This document shows, piece by piece, positions 1 through 7,207 of a DNA stretch of 40,373 bases. Within the stretch, counting starts at the first letter, position 1, and each line of letters starts with the position of its first letter. The notes beneath the pieces were generated by a model. The model had not been told where the DNA came from. It ran no database searches and saw only the letters and a program-made list of their open reading frames with translations. Source of the DNA: Kluyvera genomosp. 1 (lineage in GTDB: Bacteria > Pseudomonadota > Gammaproteobacteria > Enterobacterales > Enterobacteriaceae). Location of the stretch: assembly GCF_001266615.1 (NCBI RefSeq), contig NZ_LGHZ01000043.1, positions 1-40,373 on the forward strand, written 5' to 3'. The translations under genes and the position numbers were made by a program.

Positions 1-59
1 TCGTCGGCAGCGTCAGATGTGTATAAGAGACAGGAGCGTCAGATGTGTATAAGAGACAG
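1..59 (+). other. Illumina Nextera (Tn5) adapter contamination, tandem
   Basis: Bases 1-33 are identical to the 33-nt Nextera read-1 transposase adapter. Bases 35-59 repeat the last 25 nt of the same adapter. The 19-bp Tn5 mosaic end occurs twice, at 15-33 and 41-59. This is library-preparation sequence left on a contig end. Translation through it gives the tell-tale residues MCIRDR fused in frame to FhuB. Genomic sequence begins at about base 60. Confidence 0.98.
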
Positions 60-60
60 G

Positions 61-1632
61 GGTAAACGTCTGTCGCCGGTCACGCTGATTCTCGCAGGGC
101 TGGTGGTGAGTCTTTACTGCGGGGCAATCAATCAGTTAATGGTGCTATTCCATCACGACCAGCTGCAAAGCATGTTCTTGTGGAGTACCGGAACGCTGAC
201 GCAGACCGACTGGAGCGTGGTGCAGCGCCTATGGCCGCAGCTGTTGGGCGGTGTGATGTTGACGCTGCTGCTGCTGCGTCCGCTGACTCTGATGGGGCTA
301 GATGATGGTGTGGCCCGCAATCTCGGTTTAGCCTTGTCATTAGCGCGCCTGGGGGCGTTGACGCTGGCGATAGTCATCAGCGCCTTGCTGGTGAACGCGG
401 TTGGCATCATTGGCTTTATTGGCCTGTTCGCGCCGTTGTTAGCAAAAATGCTCGGCGCGCGGCGACTGCTTTCACGTCTGATGCTGGCTCCGCTGATTGG
501 CGCGCTGATCCTCTGGCTTTCGGATCAACTGATACTCTGGCTTACGCGTGTATGGATGGAAGTCTCCACGGGCTCCGTGACGGCACTGATTGGCGCACCG
601 TTGCTGCTGTGGCTGCTGCCACGTTTACGCAGTATGAGTGCGCCGGCGATGAACGCCAGCGACAGCGTGGCGAACGAGCGTCATCAGGTGCAGTGGTTTG
701 CGCTGGGCGGGTTGGTTATCTTGCTGATGGGCGTGTTTATCGCACTGGCTCTGGGGCGCGATGCGCAGGGCTGGCACTGGGCAACAGGCTCGTTGCTTGA
801 TGAACTCTTGCAGTGGCGCTGGCCGCGTATCGCATCGGCGCTGATTGCCGGGGTGATGCTGGCAGTGGCGGGCTGTATTATTCAGCGTTTAACCGGCAAC
901 CCGATGGCCAGCCCGGAAGTTCTGGGGATTAGCTCCGGTGCGGCGTTTGGCGTGGTCCTGATGCTATTCCTGGTGCCGGGAAATGCCTTTGGCTGGTTGC
1001 TGCCCGCAGGCAGCCTTGGCGCAGCCGTTACGCTTATCGTGATTCTGGTGGCGGCCGGGCGTGGAGGTTTTTCGCCGCAGCGCATGCTGCTGGCCGGTAT
1101 GGCGCTGAGTACCGCCTTTACCATGCTGTTGATGATGCTGCAGGCCAGCGGCGATCCGCGAATGGCGCAAATCCTGACGTGGATCTCCGGCTCGACCTAT
1201 AACGCGACGGGCAAGCAGGTGGTGCAGTCGGCGATAGCGATGCTCATGCTGCTGATGCTGGTTCCGCTGTGCCGTCGTTGGCTCACTATTTTGCCGCTTG
1301 GTGGCGAAACGGCGCGCTCAATTGGCATGGCGTTGACGCCTGCGCGCGTCGGTCTGCTGTTGCTCGCCGCATGTCTGACGGCGGCGGCCACCCTGACCAT
1401 CGGGCCGTTGAGCTTTGTTGGGCTGATGGCACCGCATATCGCACGAATGATGGGCTTCCGTCGCACGATGCCGCATATCGTGATTTCGGCCTTGATTGGT
1501 GGCCTGTTACTGGTGTTTGCCGACTGGTGTGGGCGCATGCTGATGTTCCCGTATCAGATACCGGCGGGGCTGCTGTCGACCTTCATCGGCGCGCCGTACT
1601 TTATCTATCTGCTGAGAAAGCAGAGCCGATAA
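61..1632 (+). CDS. fhuB: FhuB, Fe3+-hydroxamate (ferrichrome) ABC transporter permease, 5'-truncated
   Basis: This is the inner-membrane permease that, with FhuC and FhuD, imports ferrichrome and other hydroxamate siderophores. About 523 residues are genomic; E. coli FhuB has about 660, so roughly the first 137 are missing at the contig end. FhuB is an internal duplication of a FecCD-type permease. The window holds most of the first half and all of the second. Each half ends in a cytoplasmic coupling segment: GFIGLFAPLLAKMLG in the first, GLMAPHIARMMGFRR in the second. The second half also has the GNPMASPEVLGISSG motif. The true start codon is not in the window, and any start inside bases 1-59 is an adapter artefact. 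The gene is normally last in fhuACDB, consistent with the convergent hairpin block that follows. Confidence 0.95.
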   Translation, partial: GKRLSPVTLILAGLVVSLYCGAINQLMVLFHHDQLQSMFLWSTGTLTQTDWSVVQRLWPQLLGGVMLTLLLLRPLTLMGLDDGVARNLGLALSLARLGALTLAIVISALLVNAVGIIGFIGLFAPLLAKMLGARRLLSRLMLAPLIGALILWLSDQLILWLTRVWMEVSTGSVTALIGAPLLLWLLPRLRSMSAPAMNASDSVANERHQVQWFALGGLVILLMGVFIALALGRDAQGWHWATGSLLDELLQWRWPRIASALIAGVMLAVAGCIIQRLTGNPMASPEVLGISSGAAFGVVLMLFLVPGNAFGWLLPAGSLGAAVTLIVILVAAGRGGFSPQRMLLAGMALSTAFTMLLMMLQASGDPRMAQILTWISGSTYNATGKQVVQSAIAMLMLLMLVPLCRRWLTILPLGGETARSIGMALTPARVGLLLLAACLTAAATLTIGPLSFVGLMAPHIARMMGFRRTMPHIVISALIGGLLLVFADWCGRMLMFPYQIPAGLLSTFIGAPYFIYLLRKQSR

Positions 1633-1663
1633 AAAAAGCCGGATAAGCATGTGCTTATCCGGC
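1631..1663 (-). terminator. Rho-independent terminator of hemL
   Basis: An 11-bp perfect GC-rich stem (1638-1648 with 1653-1663) is followed, reading the minus strand, by a run of seven T (1631-1637). It lies 64 nt downstream of the hemL stop and directly abuts the fhuB stop. On the plus strand no T run follows, so it should serve hemL rather than fhuB. Confidence 0.8.
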
Positions 1664-1686
1664 CTTCAGACGTGCTCTTCACGTCA

Positions 1687-1714
1687 GCCGGGTAAGGCGA
1701 AAGCGCCGCCCGGC
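1687..1714. repeat. REP-like palindrome
   Basis: An interrupted inverted repeat: GCCGGG and GGCG arms pair with CGCC and CCCGGC around an AAAG loop, with a TAA/G internal bulge of the kind seen in REP/PU units. Together with the hemL terminator stem (1638-1663) and a small GACGTG/CACGTC hairpin (1669-1685) it forms a three-hairpin, BIME-like block between the convergent fhuB and hemL. Confidence 0.55.
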
Positions 1715-1726
1715 AAGGACCTTAAA

Positions 1727-3007
1727 TTACAGCTGGGCAAATACCCGACGCGCTGCGTCGATGGTATTGTCGATATCTTCTTCGCTGTGGGCGATAGACA
1801 TAAAGCCTGCCTCAAACGCCGATGGCGCCAGATAAACACCTTCATCCAGCATCAGATGGAAGAAGCGCTTAAAGCGCTCAACGTCGCACTTCAGCACGTC
1901 CTGATAGCAGGTCACTTCTTTGGCATCGGTGAAGAAAATGCCGAACATGCCGCCGACATTGTTTACGACCAGCGGAATGCCTGCGTCTTTTGCCGCATCC
2001 AGCAGGCCTTGCGCCAGCTGATTAGTCAGCTCGGTCAGGGTTTCATGTACGCCCGGCTGCGCGACTTCGGTCAGACAGGCAAAGCCTGCCGCCATGGCGA
2101 TTGGGTTACCCGACAGTGTTCCCGCCTGGTAAACCGGGCCGGTTGGCGCCAGTGCGTCCATCACGTCGCGACGACCGCCGAAGGCCCCTACCGGCATGCC
2201 GCCGCCGATGATTTTGCCAAGGCAGGTCAGATCCGGCACCACGCCGTAATAGTCCTGCGCACCGGCCAGCGCAACGCGGAAGCCGGTCATCACTTCATCG
2301 ATAATCAGCAGCGCACCGAACTCGTCGCACAGCGCGCGCAGGCCCGGCAGGAACTCCGGCTGCGGTGGAATGCAGTTCATGTTGCCCGCGACAGGCTCAA
2401 CGATGATACAGGCGATGTCCTGCGGGAACTGTTCGAACGCCGCGCGCACGGAGGCCAGATCGTTATAGGTGCAGGTGAGGGTGTGTTTGGCGAAATCAGC
2501 CGGTACGCCCGGCGAGTTTGGCTGGCCGAGGGTCAGCGCGCCGGAACCGGCTTTCACCAGCAGGCAGTCGGCGTGGCCGTGGTAGCAGCCTTCAAACTTG
2601 ATGATTTTGTCGCGACCAGTAAATCCACGGGCCAGGCGAATGGCGCTCATGGTGGCTTCGGTACCGGAGTTCACCATACGCACCATGTCCATGGTTGGCA
2701 CCAGTTCGGTCACCAATTTGGCCATGGTAACTTCCATTTCGGTCGGCGCGCCGAAGCTCAGGCCACGCTCTGCCGCTTCGATGACCGCATTACGGATGGC
2801 AGGGTGGTTATGGCCCAGCACCATCGGCCCCCAGGAACCGACATAATCGATATAGGCTTTGCCATCGACGTCATACAGATACGCGCCGTCGGCACGTTCG
2901 ATAAACAGCGGCGTGCCGCCAACGCCGGTAAAGGCACGTACCGGCGAGTTCACGCCGCCGGGAATCAGTTCACGCGCAGCGCTATAGAGATTTTCAGATT
3001 TGCTCAT
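1727..3007 (-). CDS. hemL: Glutamate-1-semialdehyde 2,1-aminomutase
   Basis: A PLP enzyme that converts glutamate-1-semialdehyde to 5-aminolevulinate, the last step of the C5 route to heme, siroheme and cobalamin. It has 426 residues, the E. coli length, and aligns with HemL throughout. Visible motifs are the aminotransferase class III core with the PLP aspartate in [12 protein letters not shown], and the Schiff-base lysine in the segment [19 protein letters not shown] near residue 265. The start at 3007 gives the E. coli N-terminus (MSKSENLY) and has an AGGAA ribosome site upstream. In E. coli clcA is the next gene, divergent. Here a regulator gene lies immediately upstream on the same strand (161-bp gap), so the hemL promoter must lie in 3008-3168 or the gene must receive read-through from the regulator. 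Confidence 0.97.
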   Translation of the reverse strand: MSKSENLYSAARELIPGGVNSPVRAFTGVGGTPLFIERADGAYLYDVDGKAYIDYVGSWGPMVLGHNHPAIRNAVIEAAERGLSFGAPTEMEVTMAKLVTELVPTMDMVRMVNSGTEATMSAIRLARGFTGRDKIIKFEGCYHGHADCLLVKAGSGALTLGQPNSPGVPADFAKHTLTCTYNDLASVRAAFEQFPQDIACIIVEPVAGNMNCIPPQPEFLPGLRALCDEFGALLIIDEVMTGFRVALAGAQDYYGVVPDLTCLGKIIGGGMPVGAFGGRRDVMDALAPTGPVYQAGTLSGNPIAMAAGFACLTEVAQPGVHETLTELTNQLAQGLLDAAKDAGIPLVVNNVGGMFGIFFTDAKEVTCYQDVLKCDVERFKRFFHLMLDEGVYLAPSAFEAGFMSIAHSEEDIDNTIDAARRVFAQL

Positions 3008-3168
3008 TGCCAGGTTCCTGGTTCGTGAAAAAAGTTTTGCCCGTTATTCTAAATTATTACGCGGAGGTTATGAAATTTTTGGGCATTGTGGCGTAAATGA
3101 GGCGCTGGATTGACCGCATCTGACTCAGGGGGACAGATTTAGCGCCATGGGGGATAGGTATGCCAGCT

Positions 3169-3903
3169 TTAGGAGCGGCTCGAATCCTGTCGCAGGGGGA
3201 AAATTCGCGTGTTAATGATGGCGATATTGACCTCGCAGGGCGTGCCATCGTCGAGATAAACGGTTTCATCAATTTCCATGACCGCATCATTCTCTTTGAG
3301 ATTCAGCAGATTAATGATGTCTTCATCCACCAGATTAATGGACGTTAAGTTCTGATCCCTGCGCTGAACCTTTTTCCCGGTAATACTTTCGATATAACTA
3401 TATTTGGAAATTTCGAGCTGACTTAATTCCATGCTGGTGAACATATTCACCGGTAAATGGATATGCTCCAGTGCCACAGGAATATCATCGAAACACATCA
3501 GTCGTAATATTTTATAAATCTGGTCGCTATTTTTAATACGTAATGATTGCGCCATTTGAGGCGTAGGTACTTTCATTATGCTGAATTTAATGACTTTTCT
3601 AACGCCTTTGTGGCCATTCTTCTGGGCCTGGTAATCAAAAGGCGATAGTGCATGAAACCTTCCCGAGTGATTGCTTTTGCCGATTGAACCGACGAATAAA
3701 CCGGAGCCTTTAACGCGATAAATTCGCTGCTGCTCGATTAACAGGCGCGTGGCTTCGCGCACCGTCGCTCGCGTGATGCCGATATTTTTGGCAATCGCAA
3801 TCTCGGTGTCTAGCTTATCTCCGGGTAAAAGGTTGTCCGTCGTTATTTTCCTGAGAATGTAATCGACTACCTCTTTTTGCTTCTCTGTGATGCCATCAAC
3901 CAT
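3169..3903 (-). CDS. GntR-family (HutC/UTRA subfamily) transcriptional regulator
   Basis: A 244-residue regulator. An N-terminal winged helix (about 1-70) contains the GntR recognition segment ITRATVREATRLLIEQ and the wing motif YRVKGSGLFVG. The C-terminal half (about 95-235) reads as a UTRA effector domain, with RLMCFDDIPVALEHIHLPV and MEIDETVYLDDGTPCEVNI segments. UTRA domains usually bind a sugar phosphate or related metabolite that relieves repression. The gene is divergent from the transketolase-PTS operon, so the simplest reading is local repressor of that operon and of itself. Its start at 3903 has TTAGGAAC upstream on the minus strand. Base composition is visibly more AT-rich than hemL or clcA, suggesting transfer. 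I do not recognise a named orthologue; the effector is unknown. Confidence 0.88.
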   Translation of the reverse strand: MVDGITEKQKEVVDYILRKITTDNLLPGDKLDTEIAIAKNIGITRATVREATRLLIEQQRIYRVKGSGLFVGSIGKSNHSGRFHALSPFDYQAQKNGHKGVRKVIKFSIMKVPTPQMAQSLRIKNSDQIYKILRLMCFDDIPVALEHIHLPVNMFTSMELSQLEISKYSYIESITGKKVQRRDQNLTSINLVDEDIINLLNLKENDAVMEIDETVYLDDGTPCEVNIAIINTRIFPLRQDSSRS

Positions 3904-4368
3904 CGACTTTGTTCCTAACCAATGTGAGCGCGAACGCCGCTGAGTCCTATTTACATGTATGCCTGACTTTGTTTTCTATCGACTAGATAGTTCACGCCAT
4001 ATTGTGAGCAAGTTAACGAATTTGATCTTACAAATCGCGCATCTCGCGAAAATCCATTTTTGCATATTGTATCTGGACACGTCTATGTGCATCATCAAGA
4101 TGACTAGACAAGTGAAACATGTATAGACTTGTTTTTTCTGGTGGTAAGAATGCAGTAAAAAGAGAAGAAAGGTAAGCAATCAATTGTATTTTAATGTTTA
4201 TTTTTTCTTTTTTTTGCCCGTGATGACGTAAGTGGCGTCGGTAGGCATGGCTGACCAACATAATGATAAAAATGAAGGTTTCGCACGACATGTCTGTTCA
4301 TGCTGCTCTGGGAAGAACACCCAGATACAGGATTCTTGAACGTATAATCCAGGTTAAGAGAGAGACGT
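3904..4368. promoter_or_regulatory. Divergent promoter region of the GntR regulator and the transketolase-PTS operon
   Basis: A 465-bp AT-rich region with no convincing gene. It contains the operator candidates listed at 4102-4128, a 15-bp palindrome (CTATC/GATAG arms around GACTA) at 3978-3992, and two CRP-like half-sites TGTGAGC at 3923 and 4003 that lack good second halves. There are T-rich tracts at 4191-4215, and a perfect TATAAT at 4343-4348 without an obvious -35. The long AT-rich stretch could also be an H-NS target. Exact transcription starts cannot be set by eye. Confidence 0.6.
4102..4128. promoter_or_regulatory. Candidate GntR/HutC operators (GTNTANAC type)
   Basis: GTATAGAC at 4121-4128 is an exact match to the GTNTANAC half-palindrome typical of HutC-subfamily GntR regulators. 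GACTAGAC at 4102-4109 matches seven of eight positions, 19 bp upstream on the same face. A reverse-oriented TAGAC (GTCTA) lies at 4081-4085. The ACAAGT (4108-4113) and ACTTGT (4127-4132) arms form an additional inverted repeat around the pair. Placement between the divergent genes fits an operator cluster. Confidence 0.5.
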
Positions 4369-6360
4369 ATGAGCAACAGAAAGCTAGCGAATGCCATTAG
4401 GATCCTGAGCGTTGATGCGATTCAAAAAGCCAACTCCGGCCACCCTGGTGCGCCGATGGGAATGGCGGACATTGCCGAGGTTATTTGGCGTCACCACCTT
4501 CGCCACAATCCAAAAAATCCTCAATGGTTCAACCGCGACCGCTATGTGCAGTCGAATGGCCATGGCTCCATGCTGGTTTATTCTCTGTTGCACCTGACCG
4601 GCTATGACCTGAGCATGGATGATATCCGAGAGTTCCGTCAGCTTCATTCGCGCACGCCGGGCCACCCAGAGTATGGCTATACCCCAGGCGTCGAAACGAC
4701 CACCGGCCCGCTGGGGCAGGGGGTAGCCAACGCCGTGGGGATGGCGATTGCTGAGAAAGCGCTGGCCGCGGAATTCAACAAGCCTGGATTTGATATCGTA
4801 GATCACCACACCTGGCTGTTCCTCGGTGATGGCTGCTTAATGGAAGGTATTTCCCACGAGGCGTGCGGCCTTGCCGGCACGCTGGGATTAGGCAATCTGA
4901 TTGCCGTTTGGGACGATAACGGCATCTCTATCGACGGTCATGTCGATGGCTGGTTCTCCGAAGATACCGCCGCCCGTTTTCGCGCCTACGGTTGGCATGT
5001 GATTGAAGGCATTGATGGCCACGATCCACAGGCCGTAGACGCTGCCGTTGTTGAGGCCAAAAAAGTCACCGACAAACCCAGCCTGCTGTGCTGCAAAACC
5101 ATTATCGGCTTCGGTTCACCGAACAAAGCGGACAGCCATGAATGCCACGGCTCGGCGCTGGGGGCGGATGAAGTGGCGCTGGTGCGCGAACAGTTACAGT
5201 GGCCATATCCTCCTTTTGAAATCCCTGCCGACGTTTACGCCGCCTGGGATGCAACGGAACAAGGGGCGAAAAACCAGCAGCAGTGGGATGCGCTGTTTGC
5301 GGAATACGCACAGCAGTGGCCAGAACTGGCGGCTGAATTTACCCGCCGCATGAAGGGAGAATTACCCGCGGCGTGGTCTGAGAACATGCAGCAGTACGTG
5401 CGTGATTTACAGGCCAATCCGGCGTCGCTGGCAACGCGCCAGGTCAGCCAGAAATGTTTGAATCACTTCGCGGAACTGCTGCCTGAACTGATGGGCGGCT
5501 CGGCGGATCTCTCGCCGTCTAACCTGACTCGCCATCAGCAATCCGTCGATTTCAGCGCTGCGAACGCGAGCGGGAACTATATCTCCTACGGCGTGCGCGA
5601 ATTTGGGATGTCCGCCATTATGAATGGCCTGGCCTTACACGGTGGATTTATCCCTTACGGCGGCACCTTCCTGATGTTTATGGAGTACGCCCGTAACGCG
5701 CTGCGCATGGCCGCGCTGATGAAAATCCGCTCGGTATTTGTTTATACCCACGACACCATCGGCCTTGGCGAAGATGGCCCAACGCACCAGCCGGTCGAAC
5801 AACTGGCATCACTGCGCCTGACGCCGAATATGGAAACCTGGCGCGGCTGCGATCAGGTGGAAGTGGCGGTCTCCTGGCAGCAGGCCATTGAACGTCAGGA
5901 TGGCCCATCGGCTCTGGTTCTGACCCGCCAGCCTCTGGCTCAACAGCCGCGTAGTGAGGCTCAGCTCAAGGCAATTTCCCGCGGTGGCTATGTATTAGTG
6001 GACTGTGAAGGTGTTCCAGAACTGATTTTGATCTCCGCTGGTTCTGAGATTGAACTGGCTGTCGCGGCTGCGCAGACCTTGCAGCAGGAAGGCCGCCGGA
6101 TCCGTGTCGTTTCCATGCCTTGCACCGAACGTTTTGACAAGCAGGATGAGGCTTATAAAGAGTCGGTGCTGCCGAAGCAGGTGCGTAGCCGTCTGGCGAT
6201 TGAAGCCAGCATTGAAGGGTTCTGGCAGCGCTACACGGGGCTAGACGGAAAAGTTATCGGCATGAACTCATTTGGTGAGTCAGCGCCAGCCGGAGTGTTG
6301 TTCAAACACTTTGGTTTCACGAAAGAAAACGTGACTGAAACTGCGCGTAGCATGCTTTAG
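4369..6360 (+). CDS. Transketolase (TktA-like paralogue in a PTS operon)
   Basis: A thiamine-diphosphate enzyme moving two-carbon ketol units between sugar phosphates. It has 663 residues, as E. coli TktA, with the full PP, Pyr and C-terminal domain order, not the split form found in some sugar clusters. Conserved residues seen: His25 in [17 protein letters not shown], the TTGPLGQG loop, GDG-(N)[10 protein letters not shown] for cofactor and Mg2+, catalytic Glu in [10 protein letters not shown], and His461 and His473 in [15 protein letters not shown]. The phosphate-binding equivalents are also kept (Arg357, Ser in [11 protein letters not shown], Arg in LTRQPLAQQ), so it should act on sugar phosphates. 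It differs from TktA along its length, so it is a paralogue specialised with the adjacent PTS rather than the housekeeping gene. It is first in the operon, 38 bp before the EIIA gene, with GAGAGA upstream of the start. Confidence 0.93.
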   Translation: MSNRKLANAIRILSVDAIQKANSGHPGAPMGMADIAEVIWRHHLRHNPKNPQWFNRDRYVQSNGHGSMLVYSLLHLTGYDLSMDDIREFRQLHSRTPGHPEYGYTPGVETTTGPLGQGVANAVGMAIAEKALAAEFNKPGFDIVDHHTWLFLGDGCLMEGISHEACGLAGTLGLGNLIAVWDDNGISIDGHVDGWFSEDTAARFRAYGWHVIEGIDGHDPQAVDAAVVEAKKVTDKPSLLCCKTIIGFGSPNKADSHECHGSALGADEVALVREQLQWPYPPFEIPADVYAAWDATEQGAKNQQQWDALFAEYAQQWPELAAEFTRRMKGELPAAWSENMQQYVRDLQANPASLATRQVSQKCLNHFAELLPELMGGSADLSPSNLTRHQQSVDFSAANASGNYISYGVREFGMSAIMNGLALHGGFIPYGGTFLMFMEYARNALRMAALMKIRSVFVYTHDTIGLGEDGPTHQPVEQLASLRLTPNMETWRGCDQVEVAVSWQQAIERQDGPSALVLTRQPLAQQPRSEAQLKAISRGGYVLVDCEGVPELILISAGSEIELAVAAAQTLQQEGRRIRVVSMPCTERFDKQDEAYKESVLPKQVRSRLAIEASIEGFWQRYTGLDGKVIGMNSFGESAPAGVLFKHFGFTKENVTETARSML

Positions 6361-6398
6361 TCGCCACTTTTTATCCTTAAGAACGATAGGTAATACTC

Positions 6399-6863
6399 AT
6401 GCCAACATTATCTAACTGGCTGAATAAAGACAAAGTTCAGTATGTAGAGTCGGTCTCTGACTGGAAAGAGGCGATCCAAATAGCCGCACGCCCACTGTTG
6501 GCCGAAGGGGCAATTTCCCCGGCCTACATTGAGTCGATTATCAAACAGAAAGAAGACATCGGTCCGTATTTTGTGATTGCGCCACGCATTGCGATGCCGC
6601 ATACGCGGCCAGAACATGGCGCAAATGCGCTGGGACTGTCGATTTTAAAACTGGGTCAGGCGGTGGAATTCCAGTCTGAAGACAACGATCCGGTAGATGC
6701 GATTTTCATGTTCTCAGCGCCCGACAGTAACAGCCATATTGAAATGATTTCGCAGCTGGCCGAAGTGCTCTCTGATGATGAAGTTATGCAGCAAATTTTT
6801 AATGTGGAAAGTGCTGCAGCGTTACAGGCAATTTTACTCAGTGAAGCATCGGCTTCTTGTTAA
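6399..6863 (+). CDS. PTS EIIA component, ascorbate/mannitol-type (UlaC-like)
   Basis: A 154-residue cytosolic phosphocarrier of the mannitol-fructose EIIA superfamily. It takes phosphate from HPr and passes it to the EIIB. The phospho-acceptor histidine is His68 in RIAMPHTRPEHG, the same position as in E. coli UlaC. The C-terminal half carries the usual (I/M)SQLAEVL helix. It sits between the transketolase and EIIB genes, 33 bp ahead of the latter. It is a separate polypeptide, as in the Ula system. The sugar is not predictable from this subunit. Confidence 0.9.
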   Translation: MPTLSNWLNKDKVQYVESVSDWKEAIQIAARPLLAEGAISPAYIESIIKQKEDIGPYFVIAPRIAMPHTRPEHGANALGLSILKLGQAVEFQSEDNDPVDAIFMFSAPDSNSHIEMISQLAEVLSDDEVMQQIFNVESAAALQAILLSEASASC

Positions 6864-6896
6864 CAATACCCTACTCGAAAAAAGATGAGGTCTCCT

Positions 6897-7169
6897 ATGA
6901 AAATTATGGCGGTATGTGGCTCAGGACTGGGAAGCAGCTTCATGATGGAAATGAACATCAAGAAAGTGCTGAAGAAAATTAATATCACGGCTGACGTCGA
7001 GCACTCTGATTTAGGGTCCGTGACGCCGGATGTTGCTGATGTATTTGTGATGGCGAAAGACATCGCTTTCAGCGCCAATTTACCCGCAGATAAAGTTATT
7101 ATTATCAATAACATTATCGACTTAAACGAAGTTGAACAAAAAATAAAAGACTACTTTGATCAGCAATAA
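6897..7169 (+). CDS. PTS EIIB component, ascorbate/galactitol-type (UlaB-like)
   Basis: A 90-residue EIIB that relays phosphate from EIIA to the incoming sugar. Its phospho-cysteine is Cys7 in the loop AVCGSGLGSS, followed by the Rossmann-like alpha/beta fold of the lactose-type EIIB superfamily. An ATG at 6885 would add four residues, but I chose 6897: the GAGG at 6887-6890 is then a properly spaced ribosome site, and the N-terminus MKIMAVCG matches family members, which start just before the first beta strand. Confidence 0.9.
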   Translation: MKIMAVCGSGLGSSFMMEMNIKKVLKKINITADVEHSDLGSVTPDVADVFVMAKDIAFSANLPADKVIIINNIIDLNEVEQKIKDYFDQQ

Positions 7170-7207
7170 TTAAGTGGGCAATAAAATACCCTGCTACAGA
7201 GGTTAAT

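Noticed and set aside
1665-1681. Resemblance of TTCAGACGTGCTCTTC to the Illumina TruSeq read-2 adapter, which could imply a second adapter remnant.
   Set aside because: It lacks two bases of the adapter and does not continue into it. The bases instead form a natural 6-bp hairpin (GACGTG/CACGTC) between two other palindromes, and both flanking genes run intact up to it.
1649-3028. A 459-codon open frame on the plus strand covering hemL.
   Set aside because: It is the antisense of hemL, whose protein matches family length and active-site motifs. The plus-strand translation shows no recognisable domain and is rich in His, Arg and Gln typical of shadow frames.
4003-4018. Possible CRP site TGTGAGCAAGTTAACG upstream of the transketolase-PTS operon.
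   Set aside because: Only the first half-site matches; the second half has three mismatches in five. PTS operons are often CRP-controlled, but this sequence does not support the call.
4343-4348. Perfect TATAAT 20 bp before the transketolase start as the operon promoter.
   Set aside because: No acceptable -35 at 16-18 bp spacing and no extended -10; it would also give a leader of only about 14 nt. Mentioned in the region note but not called as a promoter.
3976-4397. Three minus-strand open frames of 67-87 codons in the divergent promoter region.
   Set aside because: They overlap one another in different frames, lack clear ribosome sites and show no recognisable family. The region is better explained as regulatory DNA.
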